Source: Jaltomata sinuosa
Lineage: Eukaryota > Streptophyta > Magnoliopsida > Solanales > Solanaceae
Direction: 5' to 3'
Length of the DNA: 64,000 nt
NCBI GenBank assembly: GCA_003996215.1
Contig: QJPP01007239.1
Location: 248,001-312,000, forward strand
In this document: positions 36,399 to 47,918 of the stretch, piece after piece
Position numbering within the stretch: position 1 is the first letter of the stretch
Layout of the letters: each line of letters opens with the position of its first letter
Made by a program: the position numbers and the translations under genes
The notes under the pieces: model-generated
The model's input: the letters and a program-made list of their open reading frames with translations, nothing else
What the model was told of the DNA's origin: nothing
Database searches by the model: none

Positions 36399-37835
36399 TT
36401 AATCAGACAAGGGCTCCATGACCATAAGATTTATTTTCTGCTGAAGGAATTCAAGTACATCTTCTCTCTCTTCCTTGAGAAGTAGTTTCCTTAATTTTTC
36501 AAATGTCATCCTACCAGGGCGCATTCCTTTCTCTATCATCTCTTCCATCAACACACAGGCACCAGGGGCATCAGCATTGTCACACAGTCCATTGATAAGA
36601 GCAGAAAAAGTATGCATGCTCGGAACAAATTGCTTGCGTTTCATATATTTCCACACTTTACGAGCCATATTCATCTCATTCCTCTCACAAAACATCTTTA
36701 TCATCATAGTATACGTGTCTGCATCAGGAACACAAATTTTGAGCATCCTGCGGAAAACCTTAAAAGCATCATCAGTCTCACCTCGAGCAATCAAACCACT
36801 CAGAATAATATTGCAGGTCCTTGCATTGGGAGTCACCCCCTTGAATTGCATGTCATTCAGAACCCTATATGCATTTGGGAACTTATTCACCTTACAAAAA
36901 GCACTAATTAGTGAGTTATATACAGCTACATCAGCCTCAACTCCATTTTTTTCCATTTCAAGGAATGTATCTATCGCATCTTCAATCCGGTTTTCTAGCC
37001 CGTATGTATGGACTAAAACACTATAAATAAAGGATGTTGGCCTGCAACCGCTGAAATCCATCTCCTTCACAATTTCAACAGCCTCATCAACCCTGCCAGC
37101 CTTGCAAAGGATGTCAACCATGATCCCGTAAGTCACAATGTCAGGATTACAGCCCTCCTCAATCATTTCCCTGTAAACCTCCCTTGCCTTAGGCAGATTG
37201 GGAGCCCTTCCCCACCCCTCAATCAATATGCTATATGTTTTCGAATCGGGAGTAAATTCATTCTTCTTACTATCGAAAATCTCCTGAGCTTTTCCCACAT
37301 TCTTCGATTTGCATAGAGCACTCAATAAGCCGTTAAAAGCGGCTAGGTTGGGGGGCACATCGAACTTGTTCATGATATTGAAAGTGTATACAGTCTCCTC
37401 TACCTTTTGAGCCCTAGCGTATTTTCTCATGATTATGCAAAATGTCTCAATATTAAGCATTCCCTTGGTTTTCATCTCATTTACAAGATCCCACATCATC
37501 TGATATTGCCTTATCTTGGCGAGAGATCCAATCATGGAGTGGTAGGCTCTAGTGCTATGCTCATAATTATGTTTCTTACCAGCCCATTCAAAGAAACGAT
37601 ACGCAAGCATTCCAGCATTCTCAAATCTCTTAAGGACATCCTCAACCATCTCCGGTGAAACCCTAATCCCACTTTGGTCAAGCTCTATGTCAAGGCCCAA
37701 TTTTGGGCTACACATAATAATTTTATGAAGTCTTGTCAGTGGATCGAGTTTAACTACCATTGTTTCTTTAGAACTATACACGCGAGTAAAAATCACTGTT
37801 CCACCACACACTTTCTGATGAAGTCGTCGTAGCAT
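36399..37835 (-). CDS. P-class pentatricopeptide repeat protein, probably mitochondrial
   Basis: A single exon of 478 aa. Residues 1-30 (MLRRLHQKVCGGTVIFTRVY and on) are Arg-rich and poor in acidic residues, typical of a mitochondrial presequence. From about residue 95 to 455 there are roughly ten 35-residue PPR motifs, for example DIVTYGIMVDILCKAGRVDE, DVAVYNSLISAFCKVNKFPN and DADTYTMMIKMFCERNEMNM. There are no E, DYW or SMR domains, so it is P-class. Such proteins bind specific organellar RNAs and act in stability, splicing or translation; the target is unknown. The overall form resembles Arabidopsis At1g77360. The lack of introns is normal for PPR genes. The start at 37835 is the first ATG before the presequence. 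Confidence 0.92.
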   Translation of the reverse strand: MLRRLHQKVCGGTVIFTRVYSSKETMVVKLDPLTRLHKIIMCSPKLGLDIELDQSGIRVSPEMVEDVLKRFENAGMLAYRFFEWAGKKHNYEHSTRAYHSMIGSLAKIRQYQMMWDLVNEMKTKGMLNIETFCIIMRKYARAQKVEETVYTFNIMNKFDVPPNLAAFNGLLSALCKSKNVGKAQEIFDSKKNEFTPDSKTYSILIEGWGRAPNLPKAREVYREMIEEGCNPDIVTYGIMVDILCKAGRVDEAVEIVKEMDFSGCRPTSFIYSVLVHTYGLENRIEDAIDTFLEMEKNGVEADVAVYNSLISAFCKVNKFPNAYRVLNDMQFKGVTPNARTCNIILSGLIARGETDDAFKVFRRMLKICVPDADTYTMMIKMFCERNEMNMARKVWKYMKRKQFVPSMHTFSALINGLCDNADAPGACVLMEEMIEKGMRPGRMTFEKLRKLLLKEEREDVLEFLQQKINLMVMEPLSD

Positions 37836-38524
37836 TGTCCTCTTCGAAGAAAGCTACAAAACTTCTAATTACCTGGAAAAGTTTTTTAAAAAAAACATGG
37901 AGTTAATGATCTGATCTTTTGAGTTATTGATATGTCAAAAGTAGAACATTGTTCTTTTGTTCATTTTCAGATCGACGCAACGCAATCAAGCGAACAATCT
38001 TCACACATATCAAGAGATGAAGAATAGAATTTCAATTTTTTTACAACTCAAATATGGACTATCTACTTCAACTTAGGTGCTTGTACTGGCAATGGACAAT
38101 GGCAAACACCAAAATCTAAAAAACAAAAAAAACTTCTCTTTTTCTCATTTAGTACAACAGTTGGAGGAATACTTGCATAGACTAGACATACAGTTGGTCA
38201 AAAGTTTATGTGATTCATATGAAGTTCCCTAGATTAATAAGCAATTGACTTATCATACTTCCCAATACATAATAAGCATGTCAAACAGTAGTCACCCATG
38301 CTTGAACTACAAGTGAAAAATCTTCAATCAGGGGCTTTATATGCTAAAAACGGGGAACGTGAACCCGTGGTCTCTTCATAAAACTAGGTATTTTATGTAT
38401 ATATTTTCCAAAATTGGTATAATATATTATCTGCTGGTACCAATGCTACAAGAAGGCTAAATGGTGCGTTTGGTTGGATGTTGAGTTATTTACCTAAATG
38501 ACTAGGGATCAATTACCACTTAAT

Positions 38525-39152
38525 ACACCATGTTCTAGAAATCCTAGATTCGCCTCTGTCTTCAACGGGAATAACATCAAACAGTTTCGACATCACGAAA
38601 TACTGGGATTTCTCTACCCAAAATCTCAGAAATTCAATAACTTGGTCTGCCTAACTAATCATTTTCGATATGTAAATTCAAAACAACCCATTGAAACAAC
38701 AAAATAGCTCTATCCCATTACCCTAAAGCATCCTCAAAATCAACTTCAAGCAAATAAAATTTCATAGAATCAAGAATCCAATCAATCATTAGCTTACAGC
38801 AGCAGAAAACAAAGAAACACGAAAGAACACTTCTCAACCAACAAAAACATCACTCTGCAGTTGCACCATGTTCTAGAAATCCTAGATTCGCCTCTGTCTT
38901 CAACGGGAATAACATCAAACAGTTTAAACATCACGAAATGCTGGGATTTCTCTACCCAAAACTCAAAAATTCAATAACTTGGGTCTGTCTAGCTAATCAT
39001 TTTCAATATGTAAATTCAAGACAACCCATTGAAACAACAAAATAGCTCTACCCCGTTTCCCTAAAGCATCCTTAAATCAACTTCAAGCAAATCAAATATC
39101 ATAGATTCAAAGAATCCAATCAATCATTTAGCTTACAGCAGCAGAAAGAAAG
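38525..39152. repeat. Direct repeat, about 290 bp, two copies offset about 340 bp
   Basis: ACCATGTTCTAGAAATCCTA, GTCTTCAACGGGAATAACAT, CAACCCATTGAAACAACAAA and TTAGCTTACAGCAGCAGAAA occur in both 38525-38812 and 38866-39150, roughly 93-95% alike by eye. The second copy follows a spacer of about 50 bp. Confidence 0.85.
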
Positions 39153-39221
39153 AAAAAAACTGAAAGAATACTCCTTGACCAATCAAAACAGAATTTTGCA
39201 GTCGCAAAAAAAAACATGTTC

Positions 39222-39325
39222 AGTGGATAGAGTTACCTAGTACGCGGTGCTGGTGAAAGGTGACTAATCCTGTGAAACTAATCAAGAGTTGCATGCAAGC
39301 TAGCTCGAACACCACGATTATTAAA
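39222..39325 (+). mobile_element. SolS-like SINE fragment
   Basis: GAGTTACCTAGTACGCGGTG, GCTGGTGAAAGGTGACTAAT, CTAATCAAGAGTTGCATGCA and CACCACGATTATT match the family seen at 9655-9800 in the same order. It lies about 220 bp before the satellite border. Confidence 0.55.
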
Positions 39326-39539
39326 AAAAGAGGGAAAAAACAACGTTCTGCAACTATGAGATACCTGGTAAGATGAACAAAGTGTATAACCTTTTTTTTT
39401 TCCTTTCTTGAAAAGGTGGAGGGAGCTGTTCAAGCTTTGGATAGGGCAGCCCAGATATTAGCCCACCAAGCCCAACATAATGAGGACAGCCCAATATTCC
39501 ATAACCCAATATTCCATAACCATGATGCCTACCCAAAAA

Positions 39540-42500
39540 AAAAACATGGGTTACATCAATCTATAACATACGAAAAAATGGGAAAATTCCTATTTTTCAT
39601 TTCGGATCATGTTTTGACTCGAAAAAACCTATATTTGCCCCTAATTTTTCCATTTTGGATCACGTTTTGACTCGAAAAAATCTACATTTGCCTCTCCGAA
39701 TCAACGCGCGCCATTAAATAGGTGGCCACGGACGCTCATAAAAATATTTGGACAAAAAATTATCGGACGCACATATCACACAAAATACATGGACCTATAA
39801 CACACGAAAAAATGGAAAAATCTTTGTTTCCTATTTTGGGCCACATTTCGACTCGAAAAAACCTACGTTTGCACCTTCGAACCAACACGTGCAATTAAAT
39901 AGGTCGTCACGGACGCCCACAAAAAATTTCATCCAAAAAATCGCCGGACGCACATATCACACTAAATGCATAGACTATAACACACGAAACAACGCAAAAA
40001 TCCTTAATTCCCGTTCTAGCCGCATTTTGACTCGAAAAAATCTACGTTTGCCCCTCCAAACCAACACGCGCCATTAAATAGGTCATCACGGACGCCCACA
40101 AAAAATATCAGCCAAAAAATCACCGGGCGCACATATCACACAAAATTTATGGACTATAACACACGAAAAAATAGAAAAATTCCTATTTCTGATTTCAAAT
40201 CACGTTTCGATTTGAAATAAATTACGTTTTCCTCTCCGAACCAAAATGCGCCATTAAATAGGTCGTCACGGACGCCACAAAAAAATTTGATCAAAAAATC
40301 ACCGAACGCTCATGTCACACAAAATTCATCGACTAACACACCAAAAATGAAAAAAATCCCTATTTCCCATTTCGAGCCACGTTTTGACTCAAAAAAATCT
40401 ATGTTTACCCCTCCGAACCAACGCGCGCCATTAAATAGGTCATCACGGACGCCCAAAAAAATTTCGGCCAAAAAAAGGTCAGACACACATATTACACAAA
40501 ATCCATAGACTATAACACACGATAAAAATGGAAAAATCCTTATTTTCCGTTTCGGGTCATGTTTCGACTCGAAAAAAACTTACGTTTACCCCTCTGAACA
40601 AATGCACGCCATTAAATAGGTCGTCACGAGGGCCCACAAAAAGTTTCATCTAAAAAATCATCGGGCGCACATATCACACAAAAAATTCATAGACTATAAC
40701 ACACAAAAAATGGAAAAAATCTTATTTTTCATTTCGGGCGATGTTTCGACTCGAAAAAACTTACGTTTGTCACTCCGAACCAACGAGCGCCAATAAATAG
40801 GCGGTCACGGATCTCACAAAAAATTTTGGCCAAAAAACTGCTGGGCGCACATATCACACAAAATCCATGGATAATAACACACAAAAAATAAAAAAATTCT
40901 CTATTTCTCATTCCGGGTCGCGTTTTGACACGAAAAAATCTATGTTTGCCCCTTCAAACCAATGCACGCTATTAAATAGGTCTTCACGGATGTCCACAAA
41001 AAATTTTGGCCAAAAAACGGCCGGGCGCACATATCACACAAAATTCATAGAATATAACACACGAAAAAATGAAAAAATCCCTATTTTTCATTCCGAACCA
41101 TGTTTTGATTGAAAAAAACCTACGTTTGCCCCTCCGAACCACCACACACCATTAAATAGGTCGTCACAGACGCCAAAAAAAACTTTGACCAAAAATTCGT
41201 CGGGCACATATCACACAAAATACATGGACTATAACACACGAAAAAATAGAAAAATTCCTATTTCTCGTTTTGGGCCATGTTTCGACTCGAAAAAATCTAT
41301 GTTTGCCTCTCCGAACCAACACGCGTCATTAAATAGGTCGTCACGGACGCTCACAAAAAAATTTCAGCCAAAACACCGTCGGACGCACATATCAACATAA
41401 TTCATGGACTATAACACACGAAAAAATAGAAAGATCCCTATTTCCTGTTTTGGGCCACGTTTCGACTCGAGAAAATCTATGTTTGCACCTCCAACCCAAC
41501 GCGTGCCATTAAATAGGTCGTCATGGACGCCCACAAAAATTTCATCAAAAAAGTCGTCGGACGCACACATCACACTAAATGCATAGACTATAACACACGA
41601 AACAATGCAAAAATCTCTAATTCCCGTTCTAGGTCACATTTCGACTCGAAAAAATTTACATTTGCCCCTCAAAACCAACACGCGTCATTAAATAGGTCAT
41701 CACAGACGCCCACAAAAAATATCATTCAAAAAATCACCGGGCACACATATCACACAAAATCCATGGACTATAACACACAAAAAAATAGAAAAATTTCTAT
41801 TTTTCATTCCGAGCCACGTTTCGATTCGAAAAAACTTACGTTTGCCCCTTCGAACCAAAACACGCCATTAAATAGGTCGTCACGAACGCCACAAAAAAAT
41901 TCGATAAAAAACCACCGGACGCTCATATCACACAAAATTCATGAACTATAACACACCAAAAATGAAAAAAATTCCTATTTTCCATTCTGAGCCACGTTTT
42001 GACGCAAAAATATCTATGTTTGCCCCTCCAAACCAACGCGCGCCATTAAATAGGTCATCACGGATGCCCAAAAAAATTTTGGCCAAAAAAAGGCCATACG
42101 CACATATTACACAAAATTCATGGACTATAACTCACGCTAAAAATGAAAAAATCCTTATTTCTCGTTTCGGGCTACGTTTCGACTCGAAAAAATCTACGTT
42201 TACCCTTCTGAACAAACGCGCGCTATTAAATATGTCGTCACGAGCGCCCACAAAAAATTTTATCCAAAAAATCGTCGGGCGCGCATATCACACAAAATTT
42301 ATAGGCTATAACACACAAAAAAATGGAAAAAACCTTATTTTCCATTTCGGGCCACGTTTCGTCTCGATAAAACTTACGTTTTTCACTCCAAACCAATGAG
42401 CGCCATTAAATAGGTCGCCACGGACCTCATAAAAATTTTCGGCCAAAAAACTGCTGGGCTGTCACACAAAATCCATGGATAATAACACACAAAAAATAGA

Positions 42501-45500
42501 AAAATTCTCTATTTCTCATTTCGGGCCACGTTTTGACACGAAAAAATCTACGTTTGTCCCTTCAAACCAACACGCGGTATTAAATAGGTTTTCATGGATA
42601 CCCACAAAATTTTTTGGCCAAACAACCGCCGGGCGCACAAATCACACAAAATACATAGACTATAACACACGAAAAAATAGAAAAATTTCTATTTTTCATT
42701 CCGAACCATGTTTGATTGTAAAAAACCTACGTTTGCCCCTCCGAACAACCACACGCCATTAAATAGGTCTTCACAGAAGCCTAAAAAAACTTCTGTCAAA
42801 AAATAATCGGGCGCACATATCACACAAAATTCATGAACTATAACATGCAAAAAAAATGCAAAAATCCTTATTTTCCGTTTCGGGTCAGGTTTCTACTCGA
42901 AAAAATCTATGTTTTCCCCTCTGAACTAACGCGCGCCATTAAATAGGCAGTCACGGACGCCCACAAAAAATTTTTGCCAAAAAATTGAGAGGCGCACATA
43001 TCACACAAGATTCATAGACTATAACACACGAAAAAATGGGAAAATACTTATTTTTCATTTCGGGCAACGTTTTGACTCGAAAAAACCTACATTTTCCCCA
43101 CGAAAATATAGTGCGCCATTAAATATGTCGTCACGGACGCCCACAAAAAAATTCAGTCAAAAAATCACCGAGCGCATATATAACACAAAATCCATATACT
43201 AACACACAAAAAAATAAAAAATCTCTATTTCTCATTCCGAGCCATATTTCGAATATAAAAAATCTACGTTTTACCCTCCGAATAAACACGCGCCATTAAA
43301 TAGGTCGTCACGGACGCCCACAAAAAATTTTGGCCAAAAAACTGCCGGACGCAGATATCATACAAAATTAATGGACTAATAAACGAAAAAATGGAAAAAT
43401 TCCTATTTCCAGTTCTCGGCCACGTTTCAACTTGAGAAAACCTACGTTTACCCCTCCGAACCAACGCGCACCATTAAATAGGTCATCACGGACGCCCACA
43501 AATATTTTTGGCCAAAGAACCACCGGGCGCACATATCACACAAAATCCATGGATTATAACACACGAACAAACGAAAAATACGTATTTCTCGTTCCAGGGC
43601 ACGTTTTGGCTCGAAAAACCTACTTTTGCCCCTTCGAACTAACGTGCACCATTAAATAGGTCGTCAAGGACGCTCGCAAAAAATTTTGGCTAAAAAATCG
43701 CCAGGCGCACATATCACACAAAATCTATGGACTATAACACACGAAAAATCAGAAATTTTTTTATTTCCTGTTCCGAACCATATTTTGACTCAAAAAAATC
43801 TACATTTACTCCTCCAAACGAATGCGCCCCATTAAATAGGTAGTCACAGACGACCACGAAAAATTTTGGCCAAAAAATCACCGATCGCACATATCACCCA
43901 AAATCGATGGACTATAACACACGAAAAAATCAAAAAAAATCTATTTTTCATTTCGGGTCACGTTTAAAATCGAAAAAGCCCATGTTTGCCCCTCTGAACC
44001 AACGCGCTTCATTATAAAGATTGTCACGGACGCCCACAAAAAATTTTGGCCAAAAAATCGTCGGACGCACATATCACACAAAATCCATCGTTATAACACA
44101 CAAAAAAACCAAAAAATCTCTATTTTGAGTTTTGGCCCACGTTTAAAATTGAAAAAGCCCATGTTTGCTGCTCCGAACCAACGCGCCCCATTAATATGTC
44201 GTCATGGACGCCCACAATTTCGGCCAAAAAATCACCGAGCGCACATATCACACAAAATCAATGGACTATAACACACCAAAAACTGAAAAATCCCGATATC
44301 CCATTCCGGACCACGTTTGAAATCAAAAAAGCCCATGTATGCCCCTCTGAACCAACACACCCCATTAAATAGGTCATCACGGACGCCCACGAAAAACATC
44401 GGTCAAAAAATCATCGAATGCACATATCGCAGAAAATTCATGGACTATAACACACGAAAAAACTGAAAAATCCCTATTTTCTATTTTGGTCCACGTTTAA
44501 AATCGAAAAAGCCCACGTTTAAAATCGAAAAAGCCCACGTTTGTCCCTTCGAACCAACATGCCCCATTAAATAGGTCGTCACAGACGCCCACGAAAAATT
44601 TTGGCCAAAAAATCGACGGACGCACATATCAATCAAAATCCATGGACTATAACACACGAAAAAATAGAAAAATCTCTATTTCTCATTTTGGGCCACGTTT
44701 GAAATCGAAAAAGCCCACGTTCGCTTCTCCGAACCAACGCTCCCCATTAAATAGGTCGTCACGGACTCCCACAAAAACTTTCAGCCAAAAAACCACCGGA
44801 CGCACATATCAGTTAAAATCCATTGACTATAACACACGAAAAAAACCAAAAAAATTCTATTTTTCGTTCCGAGTCACGTTTGAAATCAAAAAAGCACACG
44901 TTTGCACCTCCGAGCTAACGCGCCCCATTAAATAGTTCGTCACAAACGCCCTCAAAAAATTTTGGCTAAAAAATCGCCGGATGCACATATCACACAAAAT
45001 TCATGGACTATAACACACGAAAAAATCAAAATATCCCTATTTTTCATTGCGGGCCACGTTTGAAATCGATAAAGCCCACGTTTGCTTTTCCAAACCAACG
45101 CGCCCCATTAAATAGGTCGTCACAGACGCCCACAAAAAATTTTGGCAAAAAAATCAACGGACGCATATAACACACAAAATCCATGGACTATAACACATGA
45201 AAAACCACAAAATCCCAATTTCTCATTTCGGGCCACGTTTGAAATAAAAAACGTCCACGTTTGCCCCTTTGAACCGACGTGCCCCATTAAATAGGTCGTC
45301 ACGGTTGCCCACGAAAAATGTTGGCCAAAAAATCGCCGAACAAACATATCACACAAAATCCATGGACATAACACACGAAAAAATAGAAAAATCTCTATTT
45401 CTCGTTCTGGGCCACGTTTGAAATCGAAAAAGTCCACGTTTGCTTCTCCGAAACAACGCGCCCCATAAAAAGGTAGTCACGGACGCTCACGAAAAATTTT

Positions 45501-45832
45501 GACCAAAAAACCACCGGATGCACATATCACACAAAATCCATAGACTCTAACACACGAAAAAACTAAAAAATTCCTATCTCCCGTTCCGGGCCACGTTTGA
45601 AATCTAAAAAGCCCACGTTTGTTCCTCCGAACCAACGCGCCCCATTAAATAGGTCGTCACGGACGCCCACAAAAAAAATTGGCCAAAAAACCACTGGACG
45701 CACATATCACACAAAATCTATGAACTATAACACACGAAAAAATAAAAAAATCCCTATTTTTCATTGCGGGCAACTTTTGAAATCGAAAAAGCCCACGTTT
45801 GCCCCTCCGAACTGACGCGCCCCATTAAAGGT
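39540..45832 (+). repeat. Satellite array, about 180-bp monomers, about 35 copies
   Basis: The landmark CCATTAAATAGGTC recurs every ~179-180 bp (for example 39892, 40071, 40251). A monomer contains CACACAAAATCCATGGACTA, TAACACACGAAAAAAT, GGCCACGTTTCGACTCGAAA, TTTGCCCCTCCGAACCAACG and GTCACGGACGCCCACAAAAA. Two types occur. Type A (to about 43.8 kb) has GACTCGAAAAAATCTACGTT and GCGCGCCATTAAA; type B (about 43.9-45.83 kb) has AAATCGAAAAAGCCCACGTT and GCGCCCCATTAAA. All are in the same orientation. The period is near 60 codons, so long open frames repeat through it, but none resembles a protein. Confidence 0.93.
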
Positions 45833-46185
45833 TTTTTGGCCGAATTTTTTTTGGGGTGTCCATGATGACCTATTAAATGGTGTGCGTTGGTTTAGAGGGA
45901 CAAACGTAAGTTTTTTCGAGTCGAAACGAGGCCCGAAACAGGATATGGAGGTTTTTCCATTTTTTTCGTGTGTTAGTCCATGAATTTTGTGTTATATGTG
46001 CGTACGACGATTTTTTGGCTGAAATTTTTTTAGGCGTCCGCGACGACCTATTAAATGGTGTGTGTTGGTTCGGAGGGGTAAACGTAGATTTTTTTGAGTC
46101 AAAACTAGGCCCAAAACAGGATATGAAGATTTTTCCATTTTTGTGTGTGTTAGTCCATAGGTTTTGTGTGATATGTGCAACCAAC
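45832..46185 (-). repeat. Inverted satellite monomers (about two, type A)
   Basis: From 45832 the same satellite reads on the opposite strand (TGGCCGAATTTTTTTTGGGG, GACCTATTAAATGG at about 45867 and 46045, TTTTTTCGAGTCGAAAC). The GAGTCGAAAC word shows these are type A, although the adjoining forward monomers are type B. Confidence 0.88.
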
Positions 46186-46189
46186 TCTA

Positions 46190-47190
46190 TTTGACCTCAA
46201 ATTTTGTGTTTCCATTCCCGACGACCTAGTAAATGTTACTCATTATTTTTCAGGGGTAGACGTTGCTTGACCTCGAAACACAAAAATAAAAGCTATTAGT
46301 CATGGTGAACATGGTGAATATTTGTCACCAACCCTTTTTAATGAACCCACCAAATTTCATGTCAAACAGAGCATCAACAATATTCTTGGCATATACTAAT
46401 ACATAGGAAATTCTTGAATTCGGATTTCATGACCCCAAAATGCCACAATAAAAGACGGTAGTGATGGCGAACATGGTGAGTATTTGTCAGCAGCCCGTTT
46501 TCAATGTATGCACCAAATTTTAGGTCAATCGAAGTCCGTCAACTATTTTAGAAAAATTGGCATGTATTAATATTACATGAAAAATCACCAAATTCATGAA
46601 TACAAGTTTCATTACGCAAAAACGCTAATGTAAAAGACGTTAGACATGGCAAACATGATAAGTATTTGTCACCAACCCGTTTTCAATATACCCACCAAAT
46701 TTCAAGTCAATCAGAGTCATTCAATTCTATTTAGGAAAATTAGCATGTAATAATACATATGAAAAATCACCAAATTCATGAACTCGGATTTCATGACCCT
46801 AAAACTAATAAATAAAAGACGTTAGTCATGACAAATATGGTGAGTATTTGTCATCGAGTCTTTTCCAATGTACCTCTCAAATTTCAGGTCAATCGAAGTC
46901 CGTAAAATTAACACATGAAAAATCACCAAATTCATGAATTCGAAATTCACAACCCCAATACGTCAAAGTAAAAGAGCATTAGTCATGACGAACATGGTGA
47001 GTATTTGTCACCGGCTCGTTTCCAATGTACGCACCAAATTTCAGGTCAATCGAAGTCTGTTAATATATTCAGAAAAATTGGCATGTACTAATACACACGA
47101 GAAACCATTAAATGCATGAATTCCAGTTCCATGAGCCCAAAACATCAAAATAGAAAATGTTAGTCATGGCGAACATGATGAGTATTAGTG
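46190..47190. repeat. Second tandem array, about 160-185-bp unit, about five copies
   Basis: GTTAGTCATGGTGAACATGG at 46296 recurs in diverged form at about 46455, 46640, 46821, 46979 and 47159. Each unit continues AGTATTTGTCACCAACCCGT, CCACCAAATTTCAGGTCAAT and GAAAAATCACCAAATTCATG. It shares no clear sequence with the flanking satellite but has a similar period. Confidence 0.8.
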
Positions 47191-47231
47191 GACACTCTGA
47201 AAAGCTTACACTGCGAGTTTGAAGTCCTCTT

Positions 47232-47392
47232 AGCTGGTAGGGAGAGGAGGGTAAGACATACATAAACTTTACTCCTACTTTTGCAAAGTAGAGAGGTTGT
47301 TTCTAATATACTCTCGTCTCAAGGGTAAGATGTACACAAAACATAATCCTACCTTTATGCGGTAGAAAGGCTTTTTCCTAGCTCAAAGGCAT
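47232..47392 (-). mobile_element. Two degenerate TS-type SINE pieces in tandem
   Basis: GGAGAGGAGGGTAAGACATA, CAAAGTAGAGAGGTTGTTTC and ATACTCTCGTCTCAAGGGTA are followed by a second shorter piece with GGTAGAAAGGCTTTTTCCTA. Both are minus-oriented and eroded. Confidence 0.55.
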
Positions 47393-47918
47393 TGGAAGAT
47401 GCATCAAGGGAATAAAATACCCAAACTCTAATTACTCCAGCTCAATAAATACACTATACATGATCTAATTTCACAGACTGCCAAAATCACTTAGCTATAG
47501 TTAACAAATGCATATTCTCACCTCAATTTTATTACTACTAAACATGATAAACTAGTCGTAATATAGTTTGGAGTAAACACCAAATGTGCATAATTTTTGT
47601 TTCCATACATCATGACACTTATCATGCACAGCACTTCTCAATCTATCAATTACACTTCACAACCAAAATATTTGAATCCATTTCCTCAGTTTTTAGAGGA
47701 TGCACAGAAGCTTTATTGAGATATACCAACTGTAAAAAAAGCTTAGACAGTACCACTAAATATCAGATTAACATACAAAAGAAACATAGAAGGTCCAGAG
47801 AGATCCATAAGATTCACTTCACCCAAAAGAAAAAACAATAAGATCTCTCTTCCTTGAATGGTACTTGGCCCAAAGGTTTATTTCCATACAGATCGCTGGA
47901 AATATAAATATAAGGCTC
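47392..47918. other. NDUFS7 3' region
   Basis: AT-rich single-copy-looking DNA that probably includes the NDUFS7 3'UTR. No gene or clear repeat is visible. Confidence 0.4.

Larger units (their letters stand above)
37836..39535. other. PPR upstream region
   Basis: It contains the PPR promoter/5'UTR, a two-copy direct repeat (38525-39150, listed separately), a SolS-like SINE fragment (39222-39325) and the left border of the satellite. No other gene was seen. Confidence 0.5.

Noticed and set aside
36475..37026. 183-aa plus-strand frame
   Set aside because: It is antisense to the well-supported PPR gene and has no family features.
39540..46190. Many open frames of 60-150 aa with repeating MDYNTRKNRKI-like peptides
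   Set aside because: They follow the ~180-bp satellite, whose period is a multiple of three; they drift between frames, lack starts and introns, and match no protein family.
39540..47190. CRISPR-like regular repeats
   Set aside because: The repeated unit fills the whole period with no unique spacers, the period is ~180 bp, and the DNA is plant nuclear.
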